From Uranotaenia lowii (lineage: Eukaryota > Arthropoda > Insecta > Diptera > Culicidae), in NCBI RefSeq assembly GCF_029784155.1, contig NC_073693.1, positions 165,903,104 to 165,967,103 on the forward strand: a DNA stretch of 64,000 nt, given 5' to 3'. This document shows positions 13,093-24,906 of this stretch, one piece after another (position 1 is the stretch's first letter; every line of letters begins with the position of its first letter). The position numbers and the translations under genes are program-made. The notes beneath the pieces were generated by a model. The model worked only from the letters and a program-made list of their open reading frames with translations. It was not told the DNA's origin and searched no databases.

Positions 13093-14500
13093 CCCAGACA
13101 ACCATTTGGTGGGTATTTCGAATTTGCAATGCAAATATACGTGCAAATATACGTGTAATCATATCGTATATAATGTAGCAAAACCAGTATATACGTATCA
13201 TTTTGGAGGCCATATAGGTACATTAGCAAACATATTCTTGATTTGGATTGTATTAAATTACGATTTGCACGACTTGTCATGCGCATCATTTACGACTACC
13301 CTGATTCTTTTGGAATATACTATGACAATTAACGTCATCATATAGATGATTGAGGTTGTAATATACGAAATTTTTCGTAACAATATGGAAAGTTTGACGA
13401 TTTATTTGGTCGTCTTTTGCGACTTGAGTGCAGGGCTCTCATTTTCCGTCAATTGAATAAAAATAAGATTATAACTTTTTTGGTACTTTAAACCAATTGG
13501 TTTATTCATTCCCAAAAATAATAAAAAATAAGATTATTTCAAACAAATGTGTTTTTTGCTGTCAAATTTAAGTTTATATCGTACAAATTTATTATTTGCC
13601 TGATTGCTGATTTTTTTCAACGTTCACGAAGTAATTGTTAGTACCTGGACTTGATCCCCTGACGATACGATCTGCAGCTCATGATGGTTCCTCGACGCTA
13701 TCTGGAATATACAAATTCAAGAGGATTTGCTTCAAAGGCATTAAACCAAAAGCAAATCGTATATTTCTATAACTAAAATCTTTCAAATCGTAGAACACGT
13801 CATCGATGATCTAAAAATAGATCAGCATTTTGAAGCCTCTTCAAATACGAGTCTAATCATCGATGTCGAATTACCATTAACGATTTTATTGAACTTATTT
13901 GTATTCTTTTACGATTGCCAGCAAATACGTATAACGAAAATCAGACATGCGAATTAATTTGCATAGGTATACGATTGCATGCACATTATTACAAATCCAT
14001 GCAGTTATATACGATGTTATAGCATATATCTCTAAGTGGCAATCAAAGTTGAGTGCTTGTTTTCTTTCTGCTAAGATCTAACACCTGGTTGTTATGATAT
14101 TATAAATCGTATTTCATGTTAAAAAAAATCTTTATTTCGAATAATTTTATGCATAGCACGACAAAATCTGTCAATCGTGGCTGATCATCGTCCCAGGCAA
14201 CCATTTGGTGGGTATTTCGAATTTGCAACACAAATATACGTGCAAATATACGTGTAAACATATCGTATATAATGCAGCAAAACCAGTATATACGTATTAT
14301 TTTGGAGTCCATATAGGTACATTGGCACACAATTTCTTGATTTGGATTGTATTGACGAAATAAAATCATGCCATGTATTCAAATACGATAAAGAATATGC
14401 ATGGGCCGCACATTGTAGGTGCTGATATACGAAAATGAGTTTGAATAACATTCTATACGATATAATCTGTAAAATAAAATACGACTTCTGGTTGTCTGGG
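13093..14500. repeat. CCCAGACAACC-ended repeats (two related copies)
   Basis: A stretch of about 200 bp starting CCCAGACAACCATTTGGTGG at 13093 recurs at 14192 (one change in the first 20 bases). Both continue through runs of ATACGT and CGTAT motifs. At 14487-14500 the complement GGTTGTCTGGG closes the second copy, so 14192-14500 is a compact element of 309 bp with terminal inverted repeats. The first copy lacks an obvious matching end nearby, so 13093-14500 could instead be one larger element. Confidence 0.6.
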
Positions 14501-14604
14501 AAGCTAGCTCAATGTTGTTTCATGTTTTGAAAATACCATGTTTTAAATTAATGAAACCCGAAATTATATTCTACGTAGAGTCTAGAGTTTAATCTAGAGT
14601 TTTT

Positions 14605-14771
14605 GTACGTCTAGGTGGCCGAGTGATTAGCTTGGCGACACGGTAATCGCATGGACCACCTGAGGCATGGGTTCGATTAACATATCGGTTCTGGCTGTTA
14701 AATCTTAAGCTGAACACGTTTATACAGTCTGTAAAACCTAAAGCGGTTACGAAAGCGTATGTCTTTTCATT
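14605..14771 (+). mobile_element. tRNA-derived SINE copy 1
   Basis: It begins GTACGTCTAGGTGGCCGAGT, a Ser/Leu-tRNA-like 5' region with an RNA polymerase III A box. GGTTCGATTAACATATCGG follows as a B box, then a tail ending GTATGTCTTTTCATTT. A second, better preserved copy lies at 36791. The B box differs from GGTTCGATTCC, so this copy is probably inactive. Confidence 0.82.
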
Positions 14772-15199
14772 TCAAAAACATGTTTCGAAATGGCTCCAGA
14801 GAGTAAAAAAGAAAGTTACGGCCAATTTTCATAAAAATATTTTATTTGCTGAATTTGATCGTAAAATTGAATCCAAATAACTTAACGACGAGTCAATTCT
14901 AACATTTTTGGAATGTTCGAAACACTCATTGCGGGTCAAATTTGCAACGAAGAGGCAGATTTGATGAATACAATGCACAATGGTGCAGAACATCATTCTA
15001 GCTGTACGAAATTAATAGCGACTAGGGATGAAGAGATAGACATTTGATGTCTTCAGCAACATAGTTCAGTTTTACATGGAACATATTCTAGTATCATAAT
15101 TTTTGCCGATTTTTGCTAACTTTTATGTTTTTCAAATTAGGGCTTTGATGTCCTCGACAAAGTTGTTCATCTGATCAAAATACATAAGTTTGTTGAATA
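14772..15199. other. Intronic sequence without a recognised gene
   Basis: It contains one copy of the motif ATGGCTCCAGAGAG (14790) and a short stretch around 15150 (TCGACAAAGTTGTTC) resembling the foldback family at 57216. Nothing coding is visible. Confidence 0.5.
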
Positions 15200-16498
15200 A
15201 AGGGTGATACGGTCAAAATTTGGTCAAGGGAATACGCTTGTAAATCGGTGAAATCGTTTATTTAAAAAAATCAAATTAAATTTCTTTTTCAAGTTTAATT
15301 ACTATAAAATTCAGGAAAAATATTCAGTTAGGCTTCCGCTTTTCCAAACCCGAATTGTCGGGCCTTACGCTTAACCCCTGCCATCAGATCAGCTACTTGT
15401 CCACCTGCTTCGCCGCAGAAAGCCAGTTTGCCTTGAATTGCTGCTCGTCCTTAGCAGTTTTTTTTTTTTGGTCTTCTTTAGGTTCCGCTTGACAAAAGCC
15501 CAGTATTTCTCAATTGGGCGGAGCTCTGGCGTGTTGGGAGGGTTCTTGTCCTTGGGAACCACCTGCACGTTGTTGGCGGCGTACCACTCCATGGCCTTTT
15601 TACCACGATGGCAAGATGCCAAATCCGGCCAAAACAGTACGGAACAACTGTGTTTTTTCCGGAAAGGCAGCAGACTTTTATTCAAACACTCTTTCACGTA
15701 AATTTCTTGGTTGACAGTCCCGGAAGCTATGCAAATGCTGCTTTTCATGCCACAGGTACAGATGGCTTGCAAAACCAGATATTTCTTCGCGAACTATGAC
15801 AGTTTCATGTGCTTGAAAATATCTTCTAGCTTTCCCCTTCCTTTTGCCGTATAAAACTTCTGTCCCGGAAGCTGCTAGAAGTCGGCTTTGATGTAGGTTT
15901 TGTCGTCCATTACCAAGCAGTCAAACTTCGTCAGCATCGTTGTGTACAGCTTCCGGGATCGCGCTTTGGCCGTCGTATTTTGTTTATCATCGCGATTTGG
16001 AGTCACTAGCTTCTTGTAAGTCGATAGTCCGGCTCGTTTTTTGGCTCGATACACGGTTGTAGACGATACACCCAGCTTATTTGCGGCATCTCGGAGAGAG
16101 AGGTTAGGGTTTCGCTTGAAACTACCGGCAACTCTCTTTGTCGTCTCAGCGGCTTCCGGTTTTAGATTTTCCCCCGATCTAGACTTCCTGGCTGTCGACA
16201 AACGTTCCCCAAACACTTTAATTACATTTGTAACGGCTGATTTGGCAACTTTTAGCGATTTTGCCAGCTTTGCGTGCGAGTAGTCCGGATTTTCGGGATG
16301 CGCGAGCAAAATTTTGATACGCTGCTCTTCTTCCTTGGACGGCATTTTGACAACTGAAGATTGAATTCCAAAATCAAAATAGGAGCAACATTCTACACAC
16401 ACACACCTTCAAAATGCGGGGTGTTCAGGGTTTTCAAATGCTAAATTGAAAGAAATACGTCAAGTTGATATTGATCAAATTTTGACCGTATCACCCTT
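15200..16498 (-). mobile_element. ITmD37E-type Tc1/mariner, full-length but defective copy
   Basis: Both terminal repeats are present. The left starts AAGGGTGATACGGTCAAAAT and the right ends with its complement. TA duplications flank them at 15198-15199 and 16499-16500. At 1299 bp it is a typical full-length mariner. It encodes a transposase on the minus strand that has lost its frame in two places. Confidence 0.92.
15389..16345 (-). pseudogene. ITmD37E transposase, interrupted relic
   Basis: Translation from ATG at 16345 (MPSKEEEQRIKILLAHPEN) is open through the DNA-binding region and the first catalytic Asp (LVMDDKTY) and stops near 15875. The catalytic core resumes on the same strand from about 15772 (MQAICTCGMKSS) with FWPDLASCH and ELRPIEKYW. 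The second Asp and the Glu are separated by 37 residues. An expanded lysine run (KKTKKKKLL) marks a slipped A-tract, and the C-terminus is frameshifted. This is the longest N-terminal half among the four copies here. It is unlikely to be functional. Confidence 0.88.
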
Positions 16499-16795
16499 TA
16501 TGTCAAGATTCTATCACATCACCTCTCAGGAGTTACAGTCAAAGTAAAACAAATCTCTTGAAAAAAAAGTTTTTTGAACCTGACACGTTGTAGATTGGTT
16601 AAAATTGTTCGCTGTCTTTGAAACAAAGACGTTTAGAAGTTGCTGAAGCCCTATAGAAAGCATTTAGTGTATTTTATTGACAATTTTGGAAGGCTCGTCC
16701 ATCGAAAAGTGCACATTTTCGCAATACCCCCTTTTTTGTGGCTGTGTTTGATGATAAGCGGAACTATTTCCATTTGAAATTAGAGGGGAAATCGG
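16499..16795. other. Short unassigned stretch between mariner and RTE copy A
   Basis: I recognise no feature. The RTE similarity begins at about 16796 with GTACAACAATACGGATTTG. Confidence 0.5.
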
Positions 16796-17652
16796 TACAA
16801 CAATACGGATTTGACGTTTGAGTTGAAGATTTGAATTTTCGTTCGTAGAGAGTTCTGGTGTGACCGCCAGATTTTCCGGAGACTCACAAACGGAAATCGG
16901 GCCTGACCGGGTTTCGATGTTTTTCCTGGTACCACCATCAGGCGTTATCTGGCTACCAAGATACTGGAAGCACTCCACTTTCTCAACTTATTGCCCAGCT
17001 ACCACGAAATTGGAAGGATTTGCTGTGTTGATTTCCATCGACTTGGACTTTCCGACATTGACTTTGAGTCCTGCTGCCTTGGAGCTTTCGGTGAGCTCGT
17101 CGAGTTTGCTCTGCATGTCCGATTGTCTTTGGGCGAGCAAAACAATAGCGTCTGCTATTTTAAGGTCGTTTAGCTGCTCCATTGTCGAAGGAATCCACGG
17201 CAATCCTCGGCTTGGTCTACAGTCAATCGATCCAGTCAAGATCTCATCCATTACGATGAGAAAAAGCAGCGGTGATAAAATACATCCTTGTCTCACTCCA
17301 GCAGTTACCGGGATTGGTTCGGACAAGACACCGTGGTACAAGACTTTGCATCGATGAGATGGACTAGTTTCTCTGGGACCCCTCGTCGCCTTAGAGCCGC
17401 CCAGATGTTTTCATGGTCAAGTCGGTCGAATGCTTTTTCGAAATCAACGAACACCAGTAGAAGAGAGTCCTGGAATTCGTTGATGAGTTCCAGTATTATT
17501 CATAGCGTTGTGATGTTTGTTTGTTTATTTGTTTATTGTCCCAGTAGAGTAAGAATACAATATTCTTTTCATATACCACTTCCGACATACACATTTGTCA
17601 TTCACATTCACTTATTTAATCCTATTCTATTTCATTCCCTATAACTAATCAT

Positions 17653-20011
17653 CAAGGCCGGATTAAAGGGGGGGCAAAAGGGGCAATTGCCCCGGGCCCC
17701 CCGGCCCAGGGGGGCCCCCCGAGGGAAAAAAAAGATTTAACATTACTTCAATCACACTGCCTCAATTTCTTCAAACCTGTGAAAAAAATCAAAACTAGAA
17801 AATCGGAATAAATGCTTGAATATAACCACTTAAGGGGCCCCGTGAAATAATATCTAAAATAGTTTTTCGCTAACATAAGTAAAGGGGGCCACTAGAGTAA
17901 GCAGTGAAGGAGTTAAGAAGAATATGTGGCAAAACAGCTCAATTTTAATTTTTTTTTTTATTGAAACATGTCAGTTAGAATATTCTGTACAGAACAGGTA
18001 AAATAAAGAAAAACATCTCCTCATTTTCATAACTGCAAACGTCATGCACAATAATAATGTTTATTATTGAGCTAACTTTCGTAATAATGGTTATTGGCCT
18101 AAAATATCAGCTAATTTCGCAAAACTGACTGAATAGACTGACTGACTGACAGTGCTAAGAGAGAACAGAGAAACTTTATAATGCAAATTTCAGAATTTTA
18201 CCCGGGCAGTATCCGGTTTAAAAACCGAGTATTTTTATAACTTTTTACTTTTCAATCATTATTATTGAATTTTCGGTTGGTTTCAAAACCAGGCTTGTAA
18301 GTGGTCACCATCGTTTGAATTTTTCCGGAGACAACCACCACACATCGTTCGTGACAATCGTGGAGAGCGCAATCGTTTGATCGGAGAGCAAAAAAATGTC
18401 AAATGAAATTTTGATCTTTGTTGTGGTTAGTCGTTTGACATTCATCCCTCTTGCGTAGATAATCGAGATAATCATTCCACATTGTTCGACCAACACATCC
18501 AAACATCACCCGGCGAATTTTTTTTTTCAACAGGAGGGAGTGAATAGAAAAGATTGCATTTGCTTATTGAGTCTGTAAGTTCTGCTGCGTGAAAGAGATA
18601 GGCGATGTCGTAAACTGTCGGGAATGATGGTCGTTTGACCATCAAATTATCCCTCTCGTGTACCAAGACACGAAATTTCGTTCGACAATCACACAAAGAA
18701 GAATGAATGTCGTTTCGTTTGATGGTAGTCGACTGTTCGGCAAGTTTTCGGTCGCATTCGTTTGATGGCACGAATAATGAAACTGATAAAAGCCGGTAGT
18801 GCGACTGTCAGAGAAAATGTCGATGGTTTACAAGTCTGTTAAAACTCTAAACCCTTTTCCCTCTCTATTTTTGAAAATGAAAAACTTAAAAAAACTTAAA
18901 TTGGACCAATCGACAGTACAGAGTTTCTTTATTGAATTTCCATCCCAGTTTCTGTCTGAAACTTGAAATTTATATTGAAACATTTTCAACTGATTTAATC
19001 TGTATACTGAAGTAAATATCCTGAATTCAGCATATTATTTTCCAAATAATCATTCTCAACATATCATTGAAACGATCTCATAGTTGAGTTGCTAACATCA
19101 TAGAGTGATTCTCTTAACATAAATATTTCTATGTTTCTAGTCCTATCTTTTTCCAGGTTCAATTCATTGAGATTTTCAAGTCTTGTGTTGTTTCTTTAGT
19201 TACAGAAGTTCAGTTTCATGGTTTTTCAGAAGTTTGAAAACTTGAGATCTATGATAAGGTACTAAACTCATTTGGATTCCTTATTTGACTGTTGTTAATG
19301 ATAACTGATTCTGTGCGAAATTAACGTTTGGTGCAATTTCTGCTTCGGCTCTAATTGTAACTCTGGATCTTTTTTTTTTTTTAAATATAATTCATATTTT
19401 GTTTTTCAAACATGATTTGAAATTATGATTTAGATTTGAGACATTGAATGGTGGTTCTGAATATAATCTGATTTTAAGATTTGAATTCTTAAACTTTTAT
19501 GTATGTATATCTATGGAATTTGAATTTAATAGTTTAATTTATTTTTTTTTGAATTTTGTATTCTATGTTTCAAATTTTCATGATGTTTCCCAATTGTCAT
19601 TGGGTTAATATTTCTCGACGAAGCACAAACCAGACGATCAATGATGAAATGGAATCTATAAAATATCTATCCGATCATTTTTTCTAAATCACAGAATTTT
19701 AGTTGCTGTATTAATAAAATGAGAATTAAATTTTGCATTTTGCAGCTCAAATCTGAGCTTCATTTTTGAGAAATTTCCAAACTCTTCCGCAATGTTTGAA
19801 CGTGATTAATTAACAGTTTTTATTTGAAGATACCAGAAACTATCTTCTACGCAGACAACATGGCAATTTGTCGACAGTATACTGAACACATCTCTAGTTC
19901 GCGTTTAAAATGTTTTGTTTTCTCTGGGATAGCACTTGAAAAAAAAAACGAATCATAGGGGCCCCCCGAGAAAAATTGCCCCGGGCCCCCCGATGGCTTA
20001 ATCCGGCCCTG
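17653..20011. mobile_element. Non-autonomous hAT element, copy 1
   Basis: The ends are CAAGGCCGGATTAA (left) and TTAATCCGGCCCTG (right). The 8-bp duplication CTAATCAT flanks them at 17645-17652 and 20012-20019, which is diagnostic of hAT transposition. GC-rich subterminal blocks of G and C runs (GGGGGGGCAAAAGGGGC and counterparts) mark both ends. The 2.36-kb interior is AT-rich with no transposase. The section 18200-18890, with many CGTTTGA motifs, is absent from copy 2. Confidence 0.9.
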
Positions 20012-20377
20012 CTAATCATGCTCAAAGTATGAATCCAACGCGCCTGCTGATTCTGGTGCTGTTTCCAGTAGTTTTTTTTTTTTTTTTTTTTTTTTTTCCT
20101 TTCTTTTTTTTTTTTTCAAGTATTTTGTTTATTTTTCAAAAAGTTGAAATCTACAGTTGTGTTGAGTTCTTCTTTAAAACTTTTTCACAAATAATTATCT
20201 CATTACAATTACAACAATCCCTAAACAGTTCAGATGATTAATTCCATTAATTAACATTTTTCAATGTTCCTTGTCCTCTACATACATTTATTCAAGTTAC
20301 ATGTTTTTATTTAAATTTAAAAAAAACCTAATCTACATTGCAAGGCTCCAAACTACTGAGCCGAGAGAGAAAGGTTG

Positions 20378-21436
20378 TTAATGTTTTTTCTGTTGTATCG
20401 ATTTCGATCTTGCTCTTGTAAGTGCACTTTGTGCCTCCAAAAAACTAGGCGAAGTTGGTACATTGATCAATCCAGAATCAGATTCAGTCGAAGTTTCGGA
20501 TCCACTTCTGTTGTTCGTTTTCAATTCTTGTCTACCGCGTTTCGACCGCTCAAAATGTTTTTTCATCTCTTCCGTCGCTGCACCTTTTCCATGATGCTCT
20601 GCATCATCAGTAATATCCAGAACTTCCGATGGCTGCTCAGTTTTTTTACCGTTGCTGCTTCCTTCATCTCCAATAACCAGAATTGGCTCACTTTCCTCCG
20701 ATATCTCTTCTTCATTTCCTGATACGAATGTTTCGTTCGATCCAGCCACGTGAATACCTTCTCCGGCACTAGCCGTTGCAAGCAACCTACTTGACCCAGC
20801 TGCCACGTCACTATATAGTAAAGCTTGACGAGCCAACCTTTTGTTCACCGTATTCCGATTAGGGCAGTTCACTTTTATGTGATCTACACTTCCACAGACA
20901 AAACACTTGTTCAAAAGACCTTCGTAGAACACTCGGGCTTGAAAATTCCGGACGTGCACTGTTGCAGGAATCTCAGTTTTTATCTCCATGTGAAGACCTC
21001 GCACACCCGTCCAAATTGGGAAACCTGTCTCGCTACCATACTTCTCCCTCACCATTCGTTGTATTGTTCCAAACTTAGCAAACACATCGGATATCTCCTT
21101 ATCTGTTATCTCCGGCGGTAAATTAAAAATCCGAACGTATTTAAATACGATGGATGCTTCAGAAAACGTTACTGTCGTCGAGCTATTGTCGCTGTAGGTG
21201 AATTCCATGGTAGATGGTAACTGCGATAGCGTGTCTTTAAGAAGTTACTCAGTTTTGAATTTAAGATACACACAGTGCTCCCTGGGCTCCTTGTACATCG
21301 CTAGCAAATTTCCACACACCAAACTCATTTTCAGCTTCATGAACTGAAAAATTTCGAAGTCTGCTGGCTCACACTTTCCTGATCCAAAGTAGATTCTGAG
21401 CGAGTTGGTTCGCGCCTCCTCCATTTTGGATCCCAT
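20378..21436 (-). pseudogene. Retrotransposon ORF1 (RRM-like plus CCHC zinc knuckle), one nonsense codon
   Basis: ORF1 proteins of jockey/I-type non-LTR elements bind the element RNA in ribonucleoprotein particles. Translation from 21436 (MGSKMEEARTNSLRIYFGSG) is interrupted by a single in-frame TAA at 21245-21247. It then stays open to 20378, about 353 codons in total. After the stop, residues 25-60 of the second open part (VRIFNLPPEITDKEISDVFA) resemble an RRM-type fold. A CX2CX4HX4C zinc knuckle follows (CFVCGSVDHIKVNC, residues 102-115). The C-terminal third is acidic and then basic and Ser-rich. With one stop only, the frame is otherwise well preserved, so this insertion may be younger than the RTE it sits in. 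Confidence 0.8.
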
Positions 21437-22286
21437 TGCCTCACCAATTCCCGACTGGATATATACTATTGTTTAAAACAAAAGCACTCTTTATCAGTAG
21501 CTAGGCTACTCAACGCCAAACAAAACTTAGCAGCAAAATAAAGGCGACCACTCGGCTCGAAGTCCAAACACAAACTTTCGATAGATGCGTTTCTGAGTTA
21601 AAGGGATAGTTCAGGCATTCTCTTTTAAAAATGGCTTCTGATTGTACACGCTTTACATTTGGGAGTAATAAGTTGTAGTTGACAACACCTCTCACAAAAA
21701 AAGAGTTTGCATACAAAGCAGTCCTATTAGGCACAACATAATTGCGCAAAGTATGATTCAATCAGCTGAACAGCAGCGTTCGAAAAATGAAATTGGTCCG
21801 CACATGATCGTCCGGATCGGAATCCAGCTTGTTGCCGTTGATTTTCTCCTGGATCCTGTTCAGGATCACTTTGCAGAGTACTTTGAGGGTTGTACAGATC
21901 AACGTTATGCCACGCCACTTACCACACTCTGTCAGGTCTCCTTTCTTCGGGACCTTTACAAGGATACCCTGCATCCAGTCGGCCGGGAATGTTGCAGTAT
22001 CCCAAATGTCAGCGAAAAGACGGTGCAACATTTCTGCTGACAAGACAGGGTCGGCTTTCAGCATTTCAGCAGGGATGCAATCGATCCCAGGCGCTTTGTT
22101 GGATTTCATGTCTTTGATTTCCGATTCTATTTCATCCAGCGAGGGCGCTTCCGAGTTGACGCCATTAATGCGACTTACTGTTGGCGCTTCGAGCTGCGGG
22201 TTCTGCTGGCCATCGCTATTCGTGGCTCGGAAGAGTTGTTCGAAGTGCTCAGTCCATCGTTTGAGCTGATCTGTTCGATCGTTTAA

Positions 22287-24788
22287 CCCTCATCCGCATT
22301 ACATTTCATTACCCTAATCAGCACTTGTGGTGTCAATTTGACACCACAAGCTCAAATCGTTATAACTTTTGGCATGTTAAACCGATTTAAACAAAACTAA
22401 CATCAAAAGAAACCTTGTAATGTCAGTAAAATATGTTTAGAATATTATATACAGCTAAGGTTACAAGTTTTCTCGTTATTCAGCATGAAAGAAAAAAATC
22501 CGAAAAAACATGCCTCACGAAAACTGCTGTAGTTCATATATTACACGTCCAAAAAAATATTTGTCTTATGCATATGAAAGCTTGAGTTAATCCCTACGTC
22601 ATGAAGACAAGAAACATTTTTTTAAATTTTTTTTAATGAAATGGTCACAAAAAGTTCAAAAAAGTTGTCTAAAAAACCTACTTTTCATTCGATTGCTAGT
22701 AAATACTGTTTGAGCGATGCTACAGTTTTAGAAAAAATATGACAACAAACTTTATAAAAATTCTTACATTTTGCTGTCTTTAGATTTTTGATGCAACAAA
22801 AATTGAATTTACTGGAATTTTTCAAAGTTAACTACCATCAAGACGCCATTCACCGCCCAGACACCATTTACCGCCCAAAATCACCCTTTTGTGTGTATTT
22901 TGAAAAAACTGGGATGTTTTCTCCAAATATAAGACCTGTGTTCTGTGTCGGCATCATTGTTTGACCATTTCACTGAAAAAACATCACTCAATTATGCTAA
23001 CTATAGCCAGAAATAAAATATTTGGTTTTTCGTTTCCGGTCAAATTATTGAATTCGACGCCTGTTAGCCAACTAAGCATTACTGTACTCCTAGGGCAAAG
23101 AGGGTTTTTGTTTACTAGATAGTACCTATTGGACCTAAAATCGACTTGAAACGATAGTTTTATTTTCGTAGAATAGATTTGCATCAAAAAATTTTCGATT
23201 TTTTCAATAGTTGTTGTTTTTTGAAGCGTTTAGTGATGGGCGGTAATTGGTGTATAAAAAAAAGTGTGGGTTCCTAATGACCGGTCACGCACAATTTCTT
23301 TGTTTTTAACGCATGTATTGTGTCAAATGTGTAAATTGTAAGAAGCATTTAGTTTGATTATGTTAGAAAATGATGTTTTATCGCTGAAAATAACCGGTTA
23401 CTTGAGGTTGTTTGCCGGGAATCATCATTTTGTCAGTCAACGCACTTTGTTAAAATTTGTACTAAATTTGCGGAAAAAATTTCACAAAATGTATTCTCTA
23501 AAGAGCCAAAATATGGTTTTGACAGCTCGTTGTATGGAAAATACTAAAAAGAACAGTTTCCGTGTTGTTCAGATAGTTTTTCCTTAAGAAAACATTATCG
23601 ATACCCGAAAAAGTCGAGTGGGCGGTAGTAGGGCCAGTTGAACACCCAAAAGTTTAGCTAATTATTTCGAAAAGCGTACATTTTTCGCATTCCACTAATT
23701 TTTTTATTTAAAGTAGAGCAGTTTTGGGATGTATTGGAAAAGAAAGCGAATAAAAATCTGCCGTCGTTTTTTTATTACACATGTTTGAAGTTGAAAAACC
23801 GCTTAACTGGGCGGTGAATGGCGTCTTGATGGTACTTTGCGCAATTTTTTTACAAATTGAAATTTCATCTCTTTTGTGGTCCACCGTCAGGTTGTACCCA
23901 GATTTTCAGTGCTTTCACTTTGTTTGGACCAATCAAAAGTATATTCATTGGAAAGCAAATTTAATCTACATTCTAGTGAGGTGCAACAATTTACGCTGTG
24001 AGATTTCACAAAAATATGAAAATTATAAACGTAAAATCATTCCTGAATTTCTAGAACTACAAGCAGCGCGTCCAGCAAAACGTGTTTGTTTGCTCTCCGA
24101 GTAGGTACGGTGGGTGGTGATTTGGGCAGAGAGCGAAACCGACAGACGAAATAATGATGTCGTATGTTTCTTGGTTGGAAATTTTCTATTGATAGTTGTT
24201 AACGTTTGCTTGTCACGAAAAGCAATCGAATGAAAAGTAGGTTTTTTAGACAACTTTTTTGAACTTTTTGTGACCATTTCATTAAAAAAAATTTGAAAAA
24301 ATATTTGTTGTCTTCATGATGTAAGCATTAACTTCAGCTTTCATATGCATAAGGCAAATATTTTTTTTGACGTGTAACATAAGAACTACAGCAGTTTTCG
24401 TGAGGCATGTTTTTTCGGATTTTTTTTCTTTCATGCTGAATAACAAGAAAACTTGTAACTTTAGCTGTATATAATGTTCTAAACATATTTTACTGACATT
24501 ACAAGGTTTCTATTGATATAAGTTTTATATGAAGTTCATAATAATTCAAACGACTTAAGTAGATTTTACTTTTGTGGTGTCAAAATGACACCCAAAGTCG
24601 GAATAGGGAGTTTTTTTGTCCAGGCTTCCAGGGTTCGTCCATAAAAAAAGTAAAGTATGCAATATTGAAGAACTTTTGAATTCATTCAGGGTCCCCGAAG
24701 AAATTTTTGTATTTTGAAGCTTCTGAAAAAAGTTACAAGCCTTCAAACTTGCAATGGTGTCAAAATGACACCCTAATGCGGATGAGGG
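22287..24788. mobile_element. TTAA-flanked (piggyBac-like) element with long inverted arms, copy 1
   Basis: The ends read CCCTCATCCGCATTA (left) and TAATGCGGATGAGGG (right), flanked by TTAA at 22283-22286 and 24789-24792. RTE copy B has the uninterrupted site GGTCAATAACTGACC, giving independent support for the insertion point. The arms are inverted copies several hundred bases long (22490-22700 against 24230-24440). A palindrome of the GGTGTCAATTTGACACC type sits inside each end. No transposase is visible. TTAA targeting and CCC termini are piggyBac traits. Confidence 0.88.
22835..23832. mobile_element. TA-flanked inverted-repeat element nested in the TTAA element
   Basis: The perfect 26-bp terminal repeat starts CCATCAAGACGCCATTCA and continues to ACCGCCCAG at both ends. 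TA lies outside at 22833-22834 and 23833-23834. The second TTAA element carries the empty site GACTACTTTGCGC near 61548. CCGCCCA or TGGGCGG recurs inside, at both termini and near 22871, 23236 and 23620, as candidate transposase-binding repeats. The 998-bp interior has no convincing protein. Confidence 0.87.
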
Positions 24789-24906
24789 TTAATAATTGAC
24801 CTGCTCGGTCTTTCAGCGGCATTCTAGCATTAGTCCTTGCACCGCTAAAGCGGCGAGAAATGTCATAAAGTAATCGGATCGAATATCTCCACTAGCAGTG
24901 GCTCTT

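Larger units (their letters stand above)
17516..21776 (-). mobile_element. ORF1-bearing non-LTR retroposon inserted in RTE copy A
   Basis: Read on the minus strand, it has a 5' region, ORF1 (21436-20378), an A-rich block (complement of the T-run at 20071-20116), a 3' untranslated region and a tail of AAACAAAT-like repeats (complement of 17516-17537). The RTE sequence on the two sides shares AGCGTT next to the break, a likely degenerate target duplication. I find no ORF2 (endonuclease and reverse transcriptase). The internal A-run could alternatively mark two stacked retroposons. Confidence 0.65.
16988..22109 (-). pseudogene. RTE reverse transcriptase, fragmented (copy A)
   Basis: The N-terminal finger region lies at 21762-22109 (KSNKAPGIDCIPAEML, then VPKKGDLTECGKWRG). 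The palm lies at 16988-17341 (LSEPIPVTAGVRQGCILSPL). The catalytic motif, ADD in copy B, reads IADAIVLL here, so the second Asp is lost. The 4.3-kb insertion between the pieces and internal small deletions (near 16905) leave no usable enzyme. In life, the enzyme would copy the element's RNA into DNA at a nicked target. Confidence 0.85.
16796..24906 (-). mobile_element. RTE-clade non-LTR retrotransposon, copy A, broken in three pieces
   Basis: Three collinear minus-strand pieces match the nearly full-length copy at 31597: 16796-17515, about 21777-22286 and 24793-24906. The gaps are later insertions (a retroposon carrying ORF1 and a hAT element, and a TTAA element). The copy lacks its endonuclease half, consistent with 5' truncation during target-primed reverse transcription, and its 3' end is also missing. 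Confidence 0.88.

Noticed and set aside
23781..24104. 107-codon frame in the TTAA element (MFEVEKPLNWAVNGVLMVLC)
   Set aside because: It starts inside the nested TA element and crosses its boundary into the outer element. The related frame at 61546 has a different start, so it is not a conserved protein.
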